A stretch of DNA of 62,500 nucleotides from Sutcliffiella cohnii (GTDB taxonomy: Bacteria; Bacillota; Bacilli; Bacillales; Bacillaceae_I): NCBI RefSeq assembly GCF_002250055.1, contig NZ_CP018866.1:4700001-4762500 (forward strand), given 5' to 3'. The position numbers were made by a program, and so were the translations under genes. The notes under the pieces are model-generated. The model searched no databases. It saw nothing but the letters and a program-made list of their open reading frames with translations, and was not told the DNA's origin. Below, piece after piece: positions 11,779-20,846 of this stretch. How positions within the stretch are numbered: position 1 is the stretch's first letter; every line of letters starts with the position of its first letter.

Positions 11779-11803
11779 AATTAATTAGCGGAGGTTACAT
11801 ACA

Positions 11804-13255
11804 ATGACAGTACGTGTACGTTATGCGCCAAGTCCAACAGGACATCTACACATTGGAAACGCACGAACAGCACTTTTTAATTATTTATTTGCTCGTAATC
11901 AAAATGGCAAATTTATTATCCGTATTGAAGATACTGATAAAAAGCGTAATATTGAAGGTGGAGAAGAAAGCCAACTAAAATTTTTAAAATGGCTAGGAAT
12001 CGACTGGGATGAAAGTGTTGATATGGGAGGAGAGTACGGTCCATATCGCCAATCAGAGCGCAATGAAATTTATAAAAAACTGTATGATGAGCTAGTGGAA
12101 AAAGGACTTGCATATAAATGCTATTGCACGGAAGAAGAGTTAGAAGCAGAACGCGAAGCACAAATCGCCCGTGGAGAAATGCCACGATACTCAGGTCAAC
12201 ATCGTAATTTGACGAAAGAGCAACAAGATGCATTCGTTAACGAGGGACGTCAACCAAGTATTCGTTTCCGAGTTCCAGAAGGGAAAGTTTATAAGTTTAA
12301 TGATATGGTAAAGGGAGAAGTTGCCTTTGAATCGGATGGAATTGGTGACTTCGTAATTGTGAAAAAGGATGGAACACCTACTTACAATTTTGCAGTTGCA
12401 GTAGATGACCATTTAATGCAAATTTCTCACATATTACGTGGAGATGATCATATATCTAACACTCCTAAACAAATGATGATATACGAAGCATTTGGTTGGG
12501 ATATTCCACAGTTTGGTCATATGACTTTAATCGTAAACGAAGAGCGTAAAAAATTAAGTAAACGAGACGAAAGTATTATTCAATTTATCGAGCAATATGA
12601 GGAACTAGGATATTTACCGGAAGCTCTCTTTAATTTTATAGGACTATTAGGTTGGTCACCGGTCGGCGAAGAGGAAATTTTCTCGAAAGAGGAGTTTATT
12701 AATATTTTCGATCCTGCCCGCTTATCTAAATCTCCGGCTGTATTTGATACACAAAAATTAACATGGATGAATAATCAATACTTGAAAAAGTTAGATTTAG
12801 ACACAGTGGTAGAACTTTCTTTACCGCATTTAATTAAAGCTGGTCGTTTCCAAGAGAATATGTCTGATACAGAGAAACAATGGGCAAAAGATCTTATTTC
12901 TCTTTACCAAGAGCAAATGAGTTTCGGAGCTGAAATTGTAGAGCTAACAGAAATGTTCTTTAAGACGCATATTGAATATAATGAAGAAGCTTCGGTAGTG
13001 CTAGCTGAAGACCAGGTTCCAGAAGTGTTAAGTGCTTTTGCAGAGGAACTAAAAGATGTAGAAGATTTTTCTGCAGCTAATGTTAAGCAATCGATTAAAC
13101 ACGTACAAAAAGCAACTGGTCATAAAGGGAAAAAGCTATTTATGCCAATTCGAGTAGCAACAACTGGCCAAACACATGGACCTGAACTACCACAAGCTAT
13201 ATCGCTACTAGGAAAAGAAACGGTATTAGCACGATTAGAAAAACTAATTAGTTAA
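11804..13255 (+). CDS. gltX: glutamyl-tRNA synthetase
   Basis: Class I synthetase charging tRNA-Glu; in Bacillus the same enzyme also charges tRNA-Gln with glutamate for later amidation. 483 aa. HIGH-type motif [10 protein letters not shown] (residues about 15-24) and KMSKS-type motif KLSKRDES (about 250). The C-terminal helical part binds the anticodon. The ATG has GCGGAGGT before it. cysE and cysS follow but are separated by a T-box leader, so they are controlled differently. Confidence 0.98.
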   Translation: MTVRVRYAPSPTGHLHIGNARTALFNYLFARNQNGKFIIRIEDTDKKRNIEGGEESQLKFLKWLGIDWDESVDMGGEYGPYRQSERNEIYKKLYDELVEKGLAYKCYCTEEELEAEREAQIARGEMPRYSGQHRNLTKEQQDAFVNEGRQPSIRFRVPEGKVYKFNDMVKGEVAFESDGIGDFVIVKKDGTPTYNFAVAVDDHLMQISHILRGDDHISNTPKQMMIYEAFGWDIPQFGHMTLIVNEERKKLSKRDESIIQFIEQYEELGYLPEALFNFIGLLGWSPVGEEEIFSKEEFINIFDPARLSKSPAVFDTQKLTWMNNQYLKKLDLDTVVELSLPHLIKAGRFQENMSDTEKQWAKDLISLYQEQMSFGAEIVELTEMFFKTHIEYNEEASVVLAEDQVPEVLSAFAEELKDVEDFSAANVKQSIKHVQKATGHKGKKLFMPIRVATTGQTHGPELPQAISLLGKETVLARLEKLIS

Positions 13256-13295
13256 CAAATTGAAGAAAAAGTAATATAGTATAAGTATCAATAAA

Positions 13296-13548
13296 GAACG
13301 AAGATGAGGAGAGTAGAAAAGTACCTTTTCATATTAGAGAGAATCGTCATCGGCTGAAAGCGATTTATGAAAAAACTTTTTGAAATGCACCTCGGAGTCT
13401 ATTACTAAACAGTACTTACCTAGTAAGTAATAGCGGTCGCCTCCCGTTATGAGGAAAAGTGGGATGTATAGTTTTTTACTATACCCAAACAGAGTGGAAC
13501 CGCGCCAAAAAGCGTCTCTGTGTCTTTAAAAGACACAGAGACTTTTTT
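13296..13548 (+). promoter_or_regulatory. T-box riboswitch (Cys) with terminator
   Basis: Classic T-box leader. Stem I starts near AGAACGAAGATGAGGAGAGTAG. The likely specifier codon is UGC (13386-13388, in GAAAUGCACCUC), which is cysteine. The T-box sequence AGAGTGGAACCGCG lies at 13493-13504. The terminator pairs GTCTCTGTGTCTTTTA-like arms (13514-13542) and ends in six T. Uncharged tRNA-Cys is expected to stop termination and switch on cysE and cysS. B. subtilis has a T-box at the same place. Confidence 0.93.
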
Positions 13549-13619
13549 ATTTGAATTTACTCACGCGCAAAAGCGTTTGTTCTTTGCATTTCACGGGAAA
13601 ATTTAAGGAGGGGAGAAAA

Positions 13620-14279
13620 TTGTTTCGGTTATTAAAAGAGGATATTGAAGTAGTGTTTGAACAGGACCCAGCTGCTAGAAGTTATTTAGAAGTAATTTTA
13701 ACGTATTCAGGTTTACATGCTATATGGTCACACCGACTAGCTCACGGATTATATAAACGTAAATTTTTCTTCTTAGCAAGAGTTATTTCTCAAGTCAGTC
13801 GCTTCTTTACTGGCATAGAAATTCATCCTGGCGCAAAAATAGGAAGAAGATTTTTTATCGACCATGGCATGGGGGTTGTCATTGGAGAAACGTGTGAAAT
13901 AGGGAATAATGTTACTGTGTTCCAAGGGGTGACGTTAGGTGGTACGGGAAAAGAAAAAGGAAAAAGACATCCGACCATTCATGATAACGCGTTAATAGCA
14001 ACTGGTGCAAAAGTATTAGGTTCCATTACTATTGGAGAAAATTCTAAAGTAGGAGCGGGATCAGTCGTCTTAAAAGACGTACCGCCTCATTCAACAGTTG
14101 TTGGTATTCCAGGAAAAGTCGTTATTCAAGATGGAATAAAAATAGCCAGAAGTAAAGATTTAAACCATCAAGACTTACCGGATCCAATTGCTGACAGATT
14201 TAAAGAGTTAGAAAAACAAATGGAAGAACTTCAAAAAGAGTTGATAAAGGTTACAGAAAGAGAGGGCACGAAAGAATGA
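13620..14279 (+). CDS. cysE: serine O-acetyltransferase CysE
   Basis: First step of cysteine synthesis: serine plus acetyl-CoA gives O-acetylserine. 219 aa from a TTG start chosen because AAGGAGGGG (13605-13613) lies 6 bases before it and [22 protein letters not shown] matches CysE; the frame is open further upstream but only through the T-box terminator. The C-terminal part is the left-handed beta helix of hexapeptide repeats ([26 protein letters not shown]). The stop overlaps cysS by 4 bases. Confidence 0.95.
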   Translation: MFRLLKEDIEVVFEQDPAARSYLEVILTYSGLHAIWSHRLAHGLYKRKFFFLARVISQVSRFFTGIEIHPGAKIGRRFFIDHGMGVVIGETCEIGNNVTVFQGVTLGGTGKEKGKRHPTIHDNALIATGAKVLGSITIGENSKVGAGSVVLKDVPPHSTVVGIPGKVVIQDGIKIARSKDLNHQDLPDPIADRFKELEKQMEELQKELIKVTEREGTKE

Positions 14280-15676
14280 CCATTCAAATTTTTAATACGT
14301 TATCAAGACAGAAGGAACCTTTTATTCCATTAGAGCCTGGTAAGGTAAAAATGTATGTTTGTGGACCAACTGTTTATAACTATATTCATATAGGAAATGC
14401 GAGACCTGCAATCGTGTTTGACACGGTAAGAAGATATTTAGAATATAGAGGTTTTGATGTTAATTTTGTTTCGAATTTTACGGATGTGGACGATAAATTA
14501 ATAAAAGCAGCAAATCAACTTGGTGAAGATGTCCCAACGATTGCAGATCGATTTATTTCTGCCTATTTTGAAGATGTTGAAGCACTAGGTTGCAAACGAG
14601 CGACAGTGCACCCTCGAGTTACGGATAATATTGATACAATTGTTACGTTTATCGAGACGTTAATCGAAAAAGGGTATGCTTATGAATCTGAAGGCGATGT
14701 TTACTATAAAACGAGAGAATTTGATGGGTATGGTAAGTTATCACATCAGGCAATTGATGAACTTCGCCTAGGGGCAAGAATAGAAGTTGGTGAGAAAAAA
14801 CAAGATTCGTTAGATTTTGTACTATGGAAAGCTGCTAAAGAAGGAGAGATATATTGGGATAGTCCATGGGGGAAAGGGCGACCGGGTTGGCATATCGAAT
14901 GCTCTGCGATGGCTAAAAGATACCTAGGAGAATCTATAGATATTCATGCAGGCGGTCAAGACTTAGCTTTCCCTCACCATGAAAATGAAATTGCTCAATC
15001 AGAAGCAGCGAATGGGAAAGAATTCGCAAAATATTGGATGCACAATGGGTATATTAATATCGATAATGAAAAAATGTCCAAATCACTAGGGAATTTCATT
15101 TTAGTTCATGACATTATTAAACAGTATGATCCGATGTTAATTAGATTTTTCATGCTATCTGTTCATTATCGTCATCCAATTAATTTTAGTGAAGAGTTAC
15201 TTCTAAATACTAAAAATGGATTAGAAAGATTAAAAACATCTTATAATAACTTGCAACATCGATTAACCAGTGCTGCTAACTTAACAGATAATGACGCAGT
15301 GTGGTTATCTAGCATCACTAGTTTGAAAGAGCAGTTTGAAGAGGCAATGGATGATGATTTTAATACAGCTAATGCCATTTCTGTTTTATTTGATCTCGCG
15401 AAGCAAGCGAATCTTTATTTAAATGAAAAAAACACATCAACGAACGTTTTAACTTCTTTTATTAATTTATATGATGAGTTAGTAAATGTTCTTGGAATAA
15501 CATTAAAGGAGAAAGCGGAACTACTTGATGAAGAAATTGAACAGCTTATACAACAAAGAATAGATGCAAGGAAAAATAGAGATTTTGCCTTAGCCGATCA
15601 AATTAGAGATGAATTAAAAGAGCGAAACATTATTTTAGAAGATACAGCTCAAGGAACGAGATGGAAAAGAGGCTAA
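14276..15676 (+). CDS. cysS: cysteinyl-tRNA synthetase
   Basis: Charges tRNA-Cys. 466 aa, class I. HIGH motif YIHIGNARP (residues about 35-43) and KMSKS motif EKMSKSLGN (about 264-272). Cys in [10 protein letters not shown] and the Cys/His pair in HIECSAMA and HHENEIAQ are the zinc ligands that select cysteine. It lies behind the Cys T-box with cysE, so its own substrate tRNA regulates it. Confidence 0.98.
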   Translation: MTIQIFNTLSRQKEPFIPLEPGKVKMYVCGPTVYNYIHIGNARPAIVFDTVRRYLEYRGFDVNFVSNFTDVDDKLIKAANQLGEDVPTIADRFISAYFEDVEALGCKRATVHPRVTDNIDTIVTFIETLIEKGYAYESEGDVYYKTREFDGYGKLSHQAIDELRLGARIEVGEKKQDSLDFVLWKAAKEGEIYWDSPWGKGRPGWHIECSAMAKRYLGESIDIHAGGQDLAFPHHENEIAQSEAANGKEFAKYWMHNGYINIDNEKMSKSLGNFILVHDIIKQYDPMLIRFFMLSVHYRHPINFSEELLLNTKNGLERLKTSYNNLQHRLTSAANLTDNDAVWLSSITSLKEQFEEAMDDDFNTANAISVLFDLAKQANLYLNEKNTSTNVLTSFINLYDELVNVLGITLKEKAELLDEEIEQLIQQRIDARKNRDFALADQIRDELKERNIILEDTAQGTRWKRG

Positions 15677-15679
15677 AAA

Positions 15680-16105
15680 GTGAATGTAGAAAAGAAAGCA
15701 ATAGACGGACGTCAATTAAATAGTTTAGCTTTAGCTTATTTAGGCGACGCCGTCTATGAGCAATATGTAAGACTTCATTTATTACAGCAAGGTAACGTTA
15801 GGCCACATCAATTGCATAAAATTGCAACCAAATATGTTTCAGCAAAGGCTCAAGCAAAATTGCTTCAACAGTTAAAGGAAATATTACCGTTTACTCTAGA
15901 GGAAGAAGGAGTAGTAAGACGAGGTAGAAATGCAAAATCTGGAACTGTACCGAAAAATACAGATGTGCAAATATACCGATACGCTACTGCATTCGAGTCA
16001 TTAATTGGCTTTTTATACGTAACGGAACAAACAGAAAGAATGATGGAAATTATCGAACTATGTCTAAAATTAATTGATGATGAAAGGGGTGCGAAAAATG
16101 TCTAA
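15680..16105 (+). CDS. mrnC: Mini-ribonuclease 3
   Basis: RNase III catalytic domain without the double-stranded-RNA-binding domain, 141 aa. [16 protein letters not shown] (residues about 16-31) is the signature helix with the catalytic acidic residues, and the C-terminal [10 protein letters not shown] supplies the second set. In B. subtilis Mini-III trims both ends of 23S rRNA. GTG start 3 bases after cysS; it overlaps rlmB by 8 bases. Confidence 0.95.
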   Translation: MNVEKKAIDGRQLNSLALAYLGDAVYEQYVRLHLLQQGNVRPHQLHKIATKYVSAKAQAKLLQQLKEILPFTLEEEGVVRRGRNAKSGTVPKNTDVQIYRYATAFESLIGFLYVTEQTERMMEIIELCLKLIDDERGAKNV

Positions 16106-16844
16106 AGAATTTATTATTGGTCGTAATCCCGTACTAGAGGCTTTGAAGGCAAAGCGGGAAATTAACAAGTTATGGGTTGCAGAAGGCGCTGCAAAAGGAT
16201 CAATCCAACAAGTGGTACATCTAGCAAAAGAGTCGAATGTCCTTGTACAATATGTTCCGAAAAAAAAGTTAGATCAAATGATTGAAGGGAACCATCAAGG
16301 AGTAATTGCATCTGTAGCGGCATATGATTATGCGGAGTTAGATGACTTATTTGCACTTTCAGAAAAAAGACAAGAATCTCCATTTTTCCTCATTTTAGAT
16401 GAACTAGAGGATCCTCATAATTTAGGATCTATTATGAGAACAGCTGATGCGATTGGTGCTCATGGTATTATTATTCCGAAGAGACGAGCAGTCGGACTTA
16501 CTGCTACGGTAGCAAAGGCGTCAACAGGAGCCATTGAACATATTCCAGTAGTAAGAGTAACAAATCTAGCTCGAACAGTGGACGAGCTAAAAGATAAAGG
16601 GCTTTGGATATTTGGAACAGATGCAAAAGGTAGCGATGACTATCGGAATATGGACGGTACGCTACCGTTAGGATTAATTATCGGCAGTGAAGGTAAAGGA
16701 ATGAGTCGATTGTTAAAGGATAAGTGTGATTTCCTCCTTTCTTTACCGATGGTTGGAAAAGTTACATCGTTAAATGCTTCTGTAGCGGCGAGCCTCCTTA
16801 TGTACGAAGTGTATAGGAAAAGATACCCAATTGGAGAAAAATAA
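16098..16844 (+). CDS. rlmB: 23S rRNA (guanosine-2'-O) methyltransferase RlmB
   Basis: SpoU/TrmH-family enzyme that methylates G2251 (E. coli numbering) of 23S rRNA. 248 aa from ATG 16098, preferred over ATGs at 16074 and 16077 because AAAGGGG lies 8 bases before it and [17 protein letters not shown] is the normal start. The N-terminal substrate-binding domain is followed by the knotted SPOUT domain: [44 protein letters not shown]. Confidence 0.95.
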   Translation: MSKEFIIGRNPVLEALKAKREINKLWVAEGAAKGSIQQVVHLAKESNVLVQYVPKKKLDQMIEGNHQGVIASVAAYDYAELDDLFALSEKRQESPFFLILDELEDPHNLGSIMRTADAIGAHGIIIPKRRAVGLTATVAKASTGAIEHIPVVRVTNLARTVDELKDKGLWIFGTDAKGSDDYRNMDGTLPLGLIIGSEGKGMSRLLKDKCDFLLSLPMVGKVTSLNASVAASLLMYEVYRKRYPIGEK

Positions 16845-16846
16845 AA

Positions 16847-17356
16847 ATGGATATCCTACTTGTGGATGGATACAATATTATCGGGGCATGGCCCGAACTT
16901 AGAAGGTTAAAAGGAGAAGACCTTGCACTTGCACGAGATATTTTAGTGTCAAAAATGGCCGAATATCAAGCTTATACTGGTTATCAAGTCATTATTATAT
17001 TTGACGCTCATTTAACTCAAGGTGTAGAAAAAAAATATACAAACTCCAGAGTCGATGTTATTTATACTAGAGAAAATGAGACAGCAGATGAACGTATAGA
17101 AAAATTAGCAAGAGAGCTTTCAAATATACGAACACAAATTCATGTAGCAACTTCTGATTTTACCGAACAATGGGCCATTTTTGGACAAGGTGCGTTAAGA
17201 AAGTCAGCGAGGGAGCTATTAACAGAAGTAAATGTTATCGAATCAAGAATTAGGAAAAAAGTAACAAACTTCAAAAATGAAAAACCATCAAAACGAATTG
17301 AATTAGATGATATAATTTTAAAAAAATTCGAAAAATGGAGAAGAGGGGAGCGTTAA
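16847..17356 (+). CDS. rae1: ribosome-associated endoribonuclease Rae1 (NYN domain)
   Basis: 169 aa, NYN/PIN-like fold starting MDILLVDGYNIIGAWPEL with the conserved Asp at residues 2 and 7 and further acidic residues in IIIFDAH and ENETADERIE. The B. subtilis counterpart (YacP) cuts mRNA inside the ribosome A site. It follows rlmB by 2 bases. Its 3' end is just ahead of the sigH promoter. Confidence 0.93.
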   Translation: MDILLVDGYNIIGAWPELRRLKGEDLALARDILVSKMAEYQAYTGYQVIIIFDAHLTQGVEKKYTNSRVDVIYTRENETADERIEKLARELSNIRTQIHVATSDFTEQWAIFGQGALRKSARELLTEVNVIESRIRKKVTNFKNEKPSKRIELDDIILKKFEKWRRGER

Positions 17357-17361
17357 GTGGG

Positions 17362-17391
17362 TTGACGCTCTTTTTCTATGTACTGTATAAT
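17362..17391 (+). promoter_or_regulatory. sigma-A promoter of sigH
   Basis: TTGACG (17362-17367), 18 bp, TATAAT (17386-17391), six bases after the rae1 stop. In B. subtilis the sigH promoter is sigma-A dependent and repressed by AbrB. The AT-rich flank is compatible, but no AbrB site can be called by eye. Confidence 0.78.
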
Positions 17392-17424
17392 ATTGCTATC
17401 TACTGTGCGATCGGGGGGATGCGT

Positions 17425-18075
17425 GTGATAGTTAGCGGCCAGAGAGATCGAATAACAAACTTTGATGTAATGGAAGATGAAGTAGTAGTGGAATTAGTTC
17501 ATGATGGAAATAGTGAAGCGCTAGATTACTTAATTAATAAATATAGAAACTTCGTAAAAGCGAAGGCGCGTTCTTACTTTCTTATCGGAGCGGATCGTGA
17601 AGATATTGTTCAGGAAGGGATGATTGGGTTATATAAAGCAATTCGTGACTTTAAGGAAGACAAGCTTACTTCTTTTAAGGCGTTTGCAGAGCTTTGTATT
17701 ACAAGACAAATCATCACTGCTATTAAGACAGCAACAAGACAAAAGCATATTCCACTTAACTCTTATGTTTCTTTGGACAAGCCTATCTACGACGAAGAAT
17801 CAGATCGTACGTTGATGGATGTTATTTCAGGAGCAAAAGTGTCAGATCCAGAAGAATTAATAATAAATCAAGAAGAATTTGATGATATTGAAGTGAAGAT
17901 GGAGGAGTTACTAAGTGATCTTGAAAGAAAGGTTCTTTCCCTTTACTTAGATGGTCGTTCTTACCAAGAAATTTCAGAAGATTTAAACCGACACGTCAAA
18001 TCTATTGATAACGCTTTACAAAGAGTAAAACGTAAGTTAGAAAGATATTTAGAACTTAGAGAAATAACACTTTAA
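17425..18075 (+). CDS. sigH: RNA polymerase sigma-H factor
   Basis: Sigma factor for the transition to stationary phase and sporulation, 216 aa from GTG 17425. This start sits 6 bases after GGGGGG (17413-17418); the in-frame ATG at 17419 would abut the G-run and is less likely. Region 2 is YFLIGADREDIVQEGMIGLYKAIRDFKEDKLTSFKAFAE, and region 4 is ERKVLSLYLDGRSYQEISEDLNRHVKSIDNALQRVKRKL. Only the first 20 or so residues vary from B. subtilis SigH, which is 218 aa. Confidence 0.95.
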   Translation: MIVSGQRDRITNFDVMEDEVVVELVHDGNSEALDYLINKYRNFVKAKARSYFLIGADREDIVQEGMIGLYKAIRDFKEDKLTSFKAFAELCITRQIITAIKTATRQKHIPLNSYVSLDKPIYDEESDRTLMDVISGAKVSDPEELIINQEEFDDIEVKMEELLSDLERKVLSLYLDGRSYQEISEDLNRHVKSIDNALQRVKRKLERYLELREITL

Positions 18076-18082
18076 TGCTTTG

Positions 18083-18112
18083 TTGACACTTAGATTACCA
18101 ATATGGTAAAGT
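18083..18112 (+). promoter_or_regulatory. promoter of rpmG-secE
   Basis: TTGACA (18083-18088), 18 bp, TAAAGT (18107-18112) with an extended -10 TGG directly before it. Confidence 0.65.
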
Positions 18113-18146
18113 TTTAAAGACTTAAATTGTCAAGTGGTGATAAAAG

Positions 18147-18296
18147 ATGAGCAAAAAAGTTGTACTTGCCTGCTCTAATTGTGGAGCTAGAAATTATACA
18201 ACGATGAAAAGTGAAAAACAAAGCAACGTTCGTTTAGAGATAAATAAGTTTTGTAAAGTATGTAACATACACACGATACATCGAGAAACAAAGTAG
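18147..18296 (+). CDS. rpmG: 50S ribosomal protein L33
   Basis: 49 aa small large-subunit protein. It is the zinc-binding form, with CSNC (residues 9-12) and CKVC (36-39). The ribosome binding site is weak (AAGTGGTGAT). In B. subtilis 168 the L33 gene at this spot next to secE is, to my knowledge, broken; here the frame is intact. It shares a promoter with secE. Confidence 0.93.
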   Translation: MSKKVVLACSNCGARNYTTMKSEKQSNVRLEINKFCKVCNIHTIHRETK

Positions 18297-18326
18297 TTCG
18301 TACTATTCTAGGTGGAGGTAACATCG

Positions 18327-18509
18327 ATGCAACGTTTAACTAACTTTTTCCGTGGTGTCAAACGAGAAATGAAGAAAGTAAGCTGGCCAAAACAAAAAGA
18401 ACTAACTAGATACACGATTACAGTTGTTGTAACCGTTCTTATTGTTGCGATTTTCTTTGCTGTTATTGATACAGGTCTTTCTGCACTTATGCGATTCCTT
18501 ATTAATTAA
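18327..18509 (+). CDS. secE: preprotein translocase subunit SecE
   Basis: 60 aa. One transmembrane helix (residues about 29-55, ITVVVTVLIVAIFFAVIDTGLSALM) follows the amphipathic REMKKVSWPKQKELTRYT, the conserved SecE clamp that holds SecY together. The start ATG 18327 is set by GGTGGAGGT 7 bases upstream; an in-frame GTG at 18312 overlaps that site and is rejected. Confidence 0.95.
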   Translation: MQRLTNFFRGVKREMKKVSWPKQKELTRYTITVVVTVLIVAIFFAVIDTGLSALMRFLIN

Positions 18510-18535
18510 TTTTTTATGTATATTTTCATTTATGG

Positions 18536-18566
18536 TTGAATAACGGCTCGCAAATCATGGTATAAT
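18536..18566 (+). promoter_or_regulatory. probable nusG promoter
   Basis: TTGAAT (18536-18541), 19 bp, TATAAT (18561-18566) with TGG directly before the -10. Transcription would start near 18573, only about 20 bases before the hairpin at 18594. Confidence 0.6.
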
Positions 18567-18593
18567 GTGAATAATATCGATTGACAAAAAAAG

Positions 18594-18612
18594 CCCGGTT
18601 ACCGGGTTTTTT
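18594..18612 (+). terminator. terminator or attenuator ahead of nusG
   Basis: CCCGG-TTA-CCGGG followed by six T and preceded by seven A. It is a compact intrinsic terminator lying between a promoter and nusG. It may end the secE transcript or dampen the nusG transcript. Confidence 0.75.
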
Positions 18613-18664
18613 CATTTGGTAAAAATATATAAATAGAGGGGGGACGGACAGTAAGTCCTTGCGG

Positions 18665-19198
18665 ATGGAAAAGAACTGGTACGTCGTTCATACTTATTCA
18701 GGATACGAAAACAAAGTAAAGGCGAATCTTGAAAAAAGAGTAGAATCAATGAATATGCAAGATAAAATCTTCCGAGTTGTTGTACCGGAAGAGGAAGAAA
18801 CAGAATTAAAGAATGGAAAGAAAAAAGTAGCAAAGAAAAAAGTATTCCCTGGTTACGTGTTAGTAGAAATCGTCATGACAGATGATTCGTGGTATGTAGT
18901 AAGAAACACTCCAGGTGTAACAGGATTCGTTGGATCTGCTGGATCTGGTTCAAAGCCAACACCGCTACTACCAGAGGAAGTTAATTCCATTTTAAAGAGA
19001 ATGGGAATGCAAGAAAAACAGTTAGATGTTGATTTTGAATTAAAAGAAACTGTTAAAGTAAAAGAAGGTCCATTTGCTAATTTTACTGGGTTTATCGATG
19101 AAATGGACAAAGAGAAACATAAGGTAAAAGTTTTAGTAAATATGTTTGGTAGAGAAACACCGGTAGAACTTGATTTTTCACAGATAGAAAAATTATAA
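18665..19198 (+). CDS. nusG: transcription termination/antitermination factor NusG
   Basis: 177 aa; the NGN domain (MEKNWYVVHTYSGYENKVKANLEKR ...) binds RNA polymerase, and the C-terminal KOW domain (VKEGPFANFTGFIDEMDKEKHKVKVLVNMFGRETPVELDF) contacts NusE or Rho. Bacillus NusG promotes pausing. The start ATG matches NusG elsewhere, but the best ribosome binding sequence, AGAGGGGGG (18635-18643), is 21 bases away with a small GGAC/GTCC hairpin between. An in-frame TTG at 18659 is the alternative. Confidence 0.95.
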   Translation: MEKNWYVVHTYSGYENKVKANLEKRVESMNMQDKIFRVVVPEEEETELKNGKKKVAKKKVFPGYVLVEIVMTDDSWYVVRNTPGVTGFVGSAGSGSKPTPLLPEEVNSILKRMGMQEKQLDVDFELKETVKVKEGPFANFTGFIDEMDKEKHKVKVLVNMFGRETPVELDFSQIEKL

Positions 19199-19209
19199 TT
19201 GAAAAGAAC

Positions 19210-19238
19210 TTGAAATTATCGAAGGAAAATGATATTAT
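19210..19238 (+). promoter_or_regulatory. promoter of rplK-rplA
   Basis: TTGAAA (19210-19215), 17 bp, TATTAT (19233-19238). The leader to the rplK start is about 125 bases and holds a 12-bp perfect palindrome TCTCAATTGAGA (19255-19266) and a hairpin ATTCTTTAT/ATAAAGAAT (19283-19308). Confidence 0.7.
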
Positions 19239-19313
19239 TTCAAAGGTCAGTATGTCTCAATTGAGATGTTCTAATATTAAATATTCTTTATCTCATAATA
19301 TAAAGAATTAGGA

Positions 19314-19347
19314 TGAGTGGGAGGGAGCAATCCCAAATACCACATCA
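19314..19347 (+). promoter_or_regulatory. putative L1-binding leader site before rplK
   Basis: TGA-GTGG (19314-19320) pairs with CCAC-A-TCA (19340-19347), with GAGG and a small GGGA/TCCC hairpin inside. The same layout, GTGGGAGG ... CCACAT, recurs before rplA at 19867. L1 represses the L11-L1 operon by binding its mRNA in E. coli; that this site is the Bacillus counterpart is inference. Confidence 0.45.
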
Positions 19348-19369
19348 CGGACTTAAGGAGGTGTGTCTC

Positions 19370-19795
19370 GTGGCTAAAAAAGTAATAAAAATGGTAAAAT
19401 TACAAATTCCGGCAGGTAAGGCAAACCCAGCTCCACCAGTTGGTCCTGCATTAGGTCAAGCAGGTGTTAACATCATGGGTTTCTGTAAAGAGTTTAACGC
19501 TCGTACAGCTGATCAAGCTGGATTAATTATCCCTGTTGAAATTACGGTATTTGAAGACCGTTCATTTACATTTATTACGAAAACTCCACCTGCTGCAGTT
19601 TTACTTAAAAAAGCAGCTGGTATTGAGTCAGGTTCTGGTGAACCAAATCGTAATAAAGTAGCTACAGTTAAGCGCGATAAAGTACGCGAGATTGCGGAAA
19701 CAAAAATGCCGGATCTTAACGCTGCAAGCGTAGAAGCTGCAATGCGCATGGTTGAAGGTACAGCTCGCAGCATGGGTATCGTTATTGAAGACTAA
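19370..19795 (+). CDS. rplK: 50S ribosomal protein L11
   Basis: 141 aa, GTG start behind AAGGAGGTG. L11 sits at the GTPase-associated centre with 23S helices 43/44. The proline-rich [34 protein letters not shown] (residues about 9-42) is the hallmark N-domain and thiopeptide contact region. The C-terminal domain binds rRNA. It is followed by rplA after 115 bases containing a hairpin. Confidence 0.98.
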   Translation: MAKKVIKMVKLQIPAGKANPAPPVGPALGQAGVNIMGFCKEFNARTADQAGLIIPVEITVFEDRSFTFITKTPPAAVLLKKAAGIESGSGEPNRNKVATVKRDKVREIAETKMPDLNAASVEAAMRMVEGTARSMGIVIED

Positions 19796-19825
19796 TCCTA
19801 TGTAACTGTTAGCTTTTCTTGTTCT

Positions 19826-19865
19826 AGGTTGCGAAAAAGGTCTTGGCCAATTCGCAACCTTTATT
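19826..19865 (+). other. hairpin between rplK and rplA
   Basis: AGGTTGCGAA (19826-19835) pairs with TTCGCAACCT (19851-19860) over 10 bp, followed by TTATT. The T-run is interrupted, so termination would be partial at best. It lies just before the second GTGGGAGG site and could act with it. Confidence 0.5.
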
Positions 19866-19866
19866 C

Positions 19867-19894
19867 GTGGGAGGTTATTCCGCTAAAACCACAT
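19867..19894 (+). promoter_or_regulatory. putative L1-binding leader site before rplA
   Basis: GTGG (19867-19870) with CCAC (19889-19892), enclosing GAGG and a short variable loop and ending ACCACAT. The conserved letters match the site before rplK, while the loop sequences differ. The rplA ribosome binding site AAGGAGG starts 2 bases later. Confidence 0.45.
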
Positions 19895-19910
19895 AAGGAG
19901 GATTTTTAAA

Positions 19911-20612
19911 ATGGCAAAAAAAGGTAAAAAATATGTAGAAGCAGCTAAATTAGTTGACCGCACAACAGCTTACTCTGTTGAAGAGGCAATTGAATTAGTG
20001 AAGAAAACTAGCATCGCTAAATTCGATGCAACTGTAGAGGTAGCATTCCGTTTAGGAGTTGACCCTCGTAAAAACGACCAACAAATTCGTGGTGCAGTAG
20101 TATTACCACACGGTACTGGTAAAACTCAACGTGTGTTAGTATTTGCTAAAGGCGAAAAAGCGAAAGAAGCAGAAGCTGCTGGAGCAGATTTCGTTGGAGA
20201 TGCAGACTATATCAACAAGATCCAACAAGGTTGGTTTGATTTTGATGTTATCGTAGCTACTCCAGACATGATGGGTGAAGTTGGTAAACTTGGTCGTGTG
20301 TTAGGACCTAAAGGTTTAATGCCGAACCCTAAAACTGGTACAGTTACTTTTGACGTAACAAAAGCAATTAATGAAATTAAAGCAGGTAAAGTAGAGTATC
20401 GTGTAGATAAAGCTGGAAACATCCACGTTCCAATCGGAAAAGTATCTTTCGAAAACGACAAACTTGCTGAAAACTTCGCTACAATTTATGAAACTATGTT
20501 AAAAGTGAAACCAGCTGCGGCTAAAGGAACTTACGTGAAAAACGTTTCTGTAACTTCTACAATGGGCCCTGGTGTTAAAGTGGATCCATCTACTTTCACT
20601 GTAAAAAACTAA
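19911..20612 (+). CDS. rplA: 50S ribosomal protein L1
   Basis: 233 aa; forms the L1 stalk that helps release tRNA from the E site, and in bacteria also represses its own operon. Two-domain family; the signature [32 protein letters not shown] (about residues 118-149) is intact. It stands between the L11 gene and the separately promoted L10 operon. Confidence 0.98.
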   Translation: MAKKGKKYVEAAKLVDRTTAYSVEEAIELVKKTSIAKFDATVEVAFRLGVDPRKNDQQIRGAVVLPHGTGKTQRVLVFAKGEKAKEAEAAGADFVGDADYINKIQQGWFDFDVIVATPDMMGEVGKLGRVLGPKGLMPNPKTGTVTFDVTKAINEIKAGKVEYRVDKAGNIHVPIGKVSFENDKLAENFATIYETMLKVKPAAAKGTYVKNVSVTSTMGPGVKVDPSTFTVKN

Positions 20613-20616
20613 CATA

Positions 20617-20645
20617 TTGACATTATAAATACACGCGGTTATAAT
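20617..20645 (+). promoter_or_regulatory. consensus sigma-A promoter of rplJ-rplL
   Basis: TTGACA (20617-20622), 17 bp, TATAAT (20640-20645): a full consensus match at both boxes with ideal spacing, fitting the high output needed for L12. Confidence 0.9.
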
Positions 20646-20679
20646 AAATAACGTTGTGTTGAAATAAATATTGTTTGTA

Positions 20680-20797
20680 CCGTAGACAGTAGGTGCCCTT
20701 AAAGGCTTAATTTCCTACCGAGGTGTAATTTGAACGTAAAACTTTCTCGTTTTAACGATTAAATTCATACCTCCATGTCTGATGGAGGTATTTTTTA
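20680..20797 (+). promoter_or_regulatory. L10 ribosomal protein leader with terminator
   Basis: The stretch GTAGACAGTAGGTGCC ... TTTCCTACCGAGGTGTAA is the conserved L10-leader kink-turn region, which binds the L10-L12 complex. It ends in the terminator ATACCTCCAT-GTCTG-ATGGAGGTAT plus six T (20767-20796). GAGGUGUAA upstream (about 20719) can pair with the terminator arm ATACCTC as an antiterminator. Excess L10-L12 is thus expected to stop transcription before rplJ. Confidence 0.8.
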
Positions 20798-20846
20798 TGT
20801 ACACCAAACGGTATAAGGATATATCACTTTATTAGGAGGTGTAATA

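Noticed and set aside
13551..13619. N-terminal extension of CysE from a TTG at 13551
   Set aside because: It begins in the T-box terminator tail; the TTG at 13620 has a strong binding site and matches CysE.
17335..17424. Longer sigH frame starting in the end of rae1
   Set aside because: It would put the promoter inside the gene; homologous SigH is about 218 aa, matching the GTG 17425 start.
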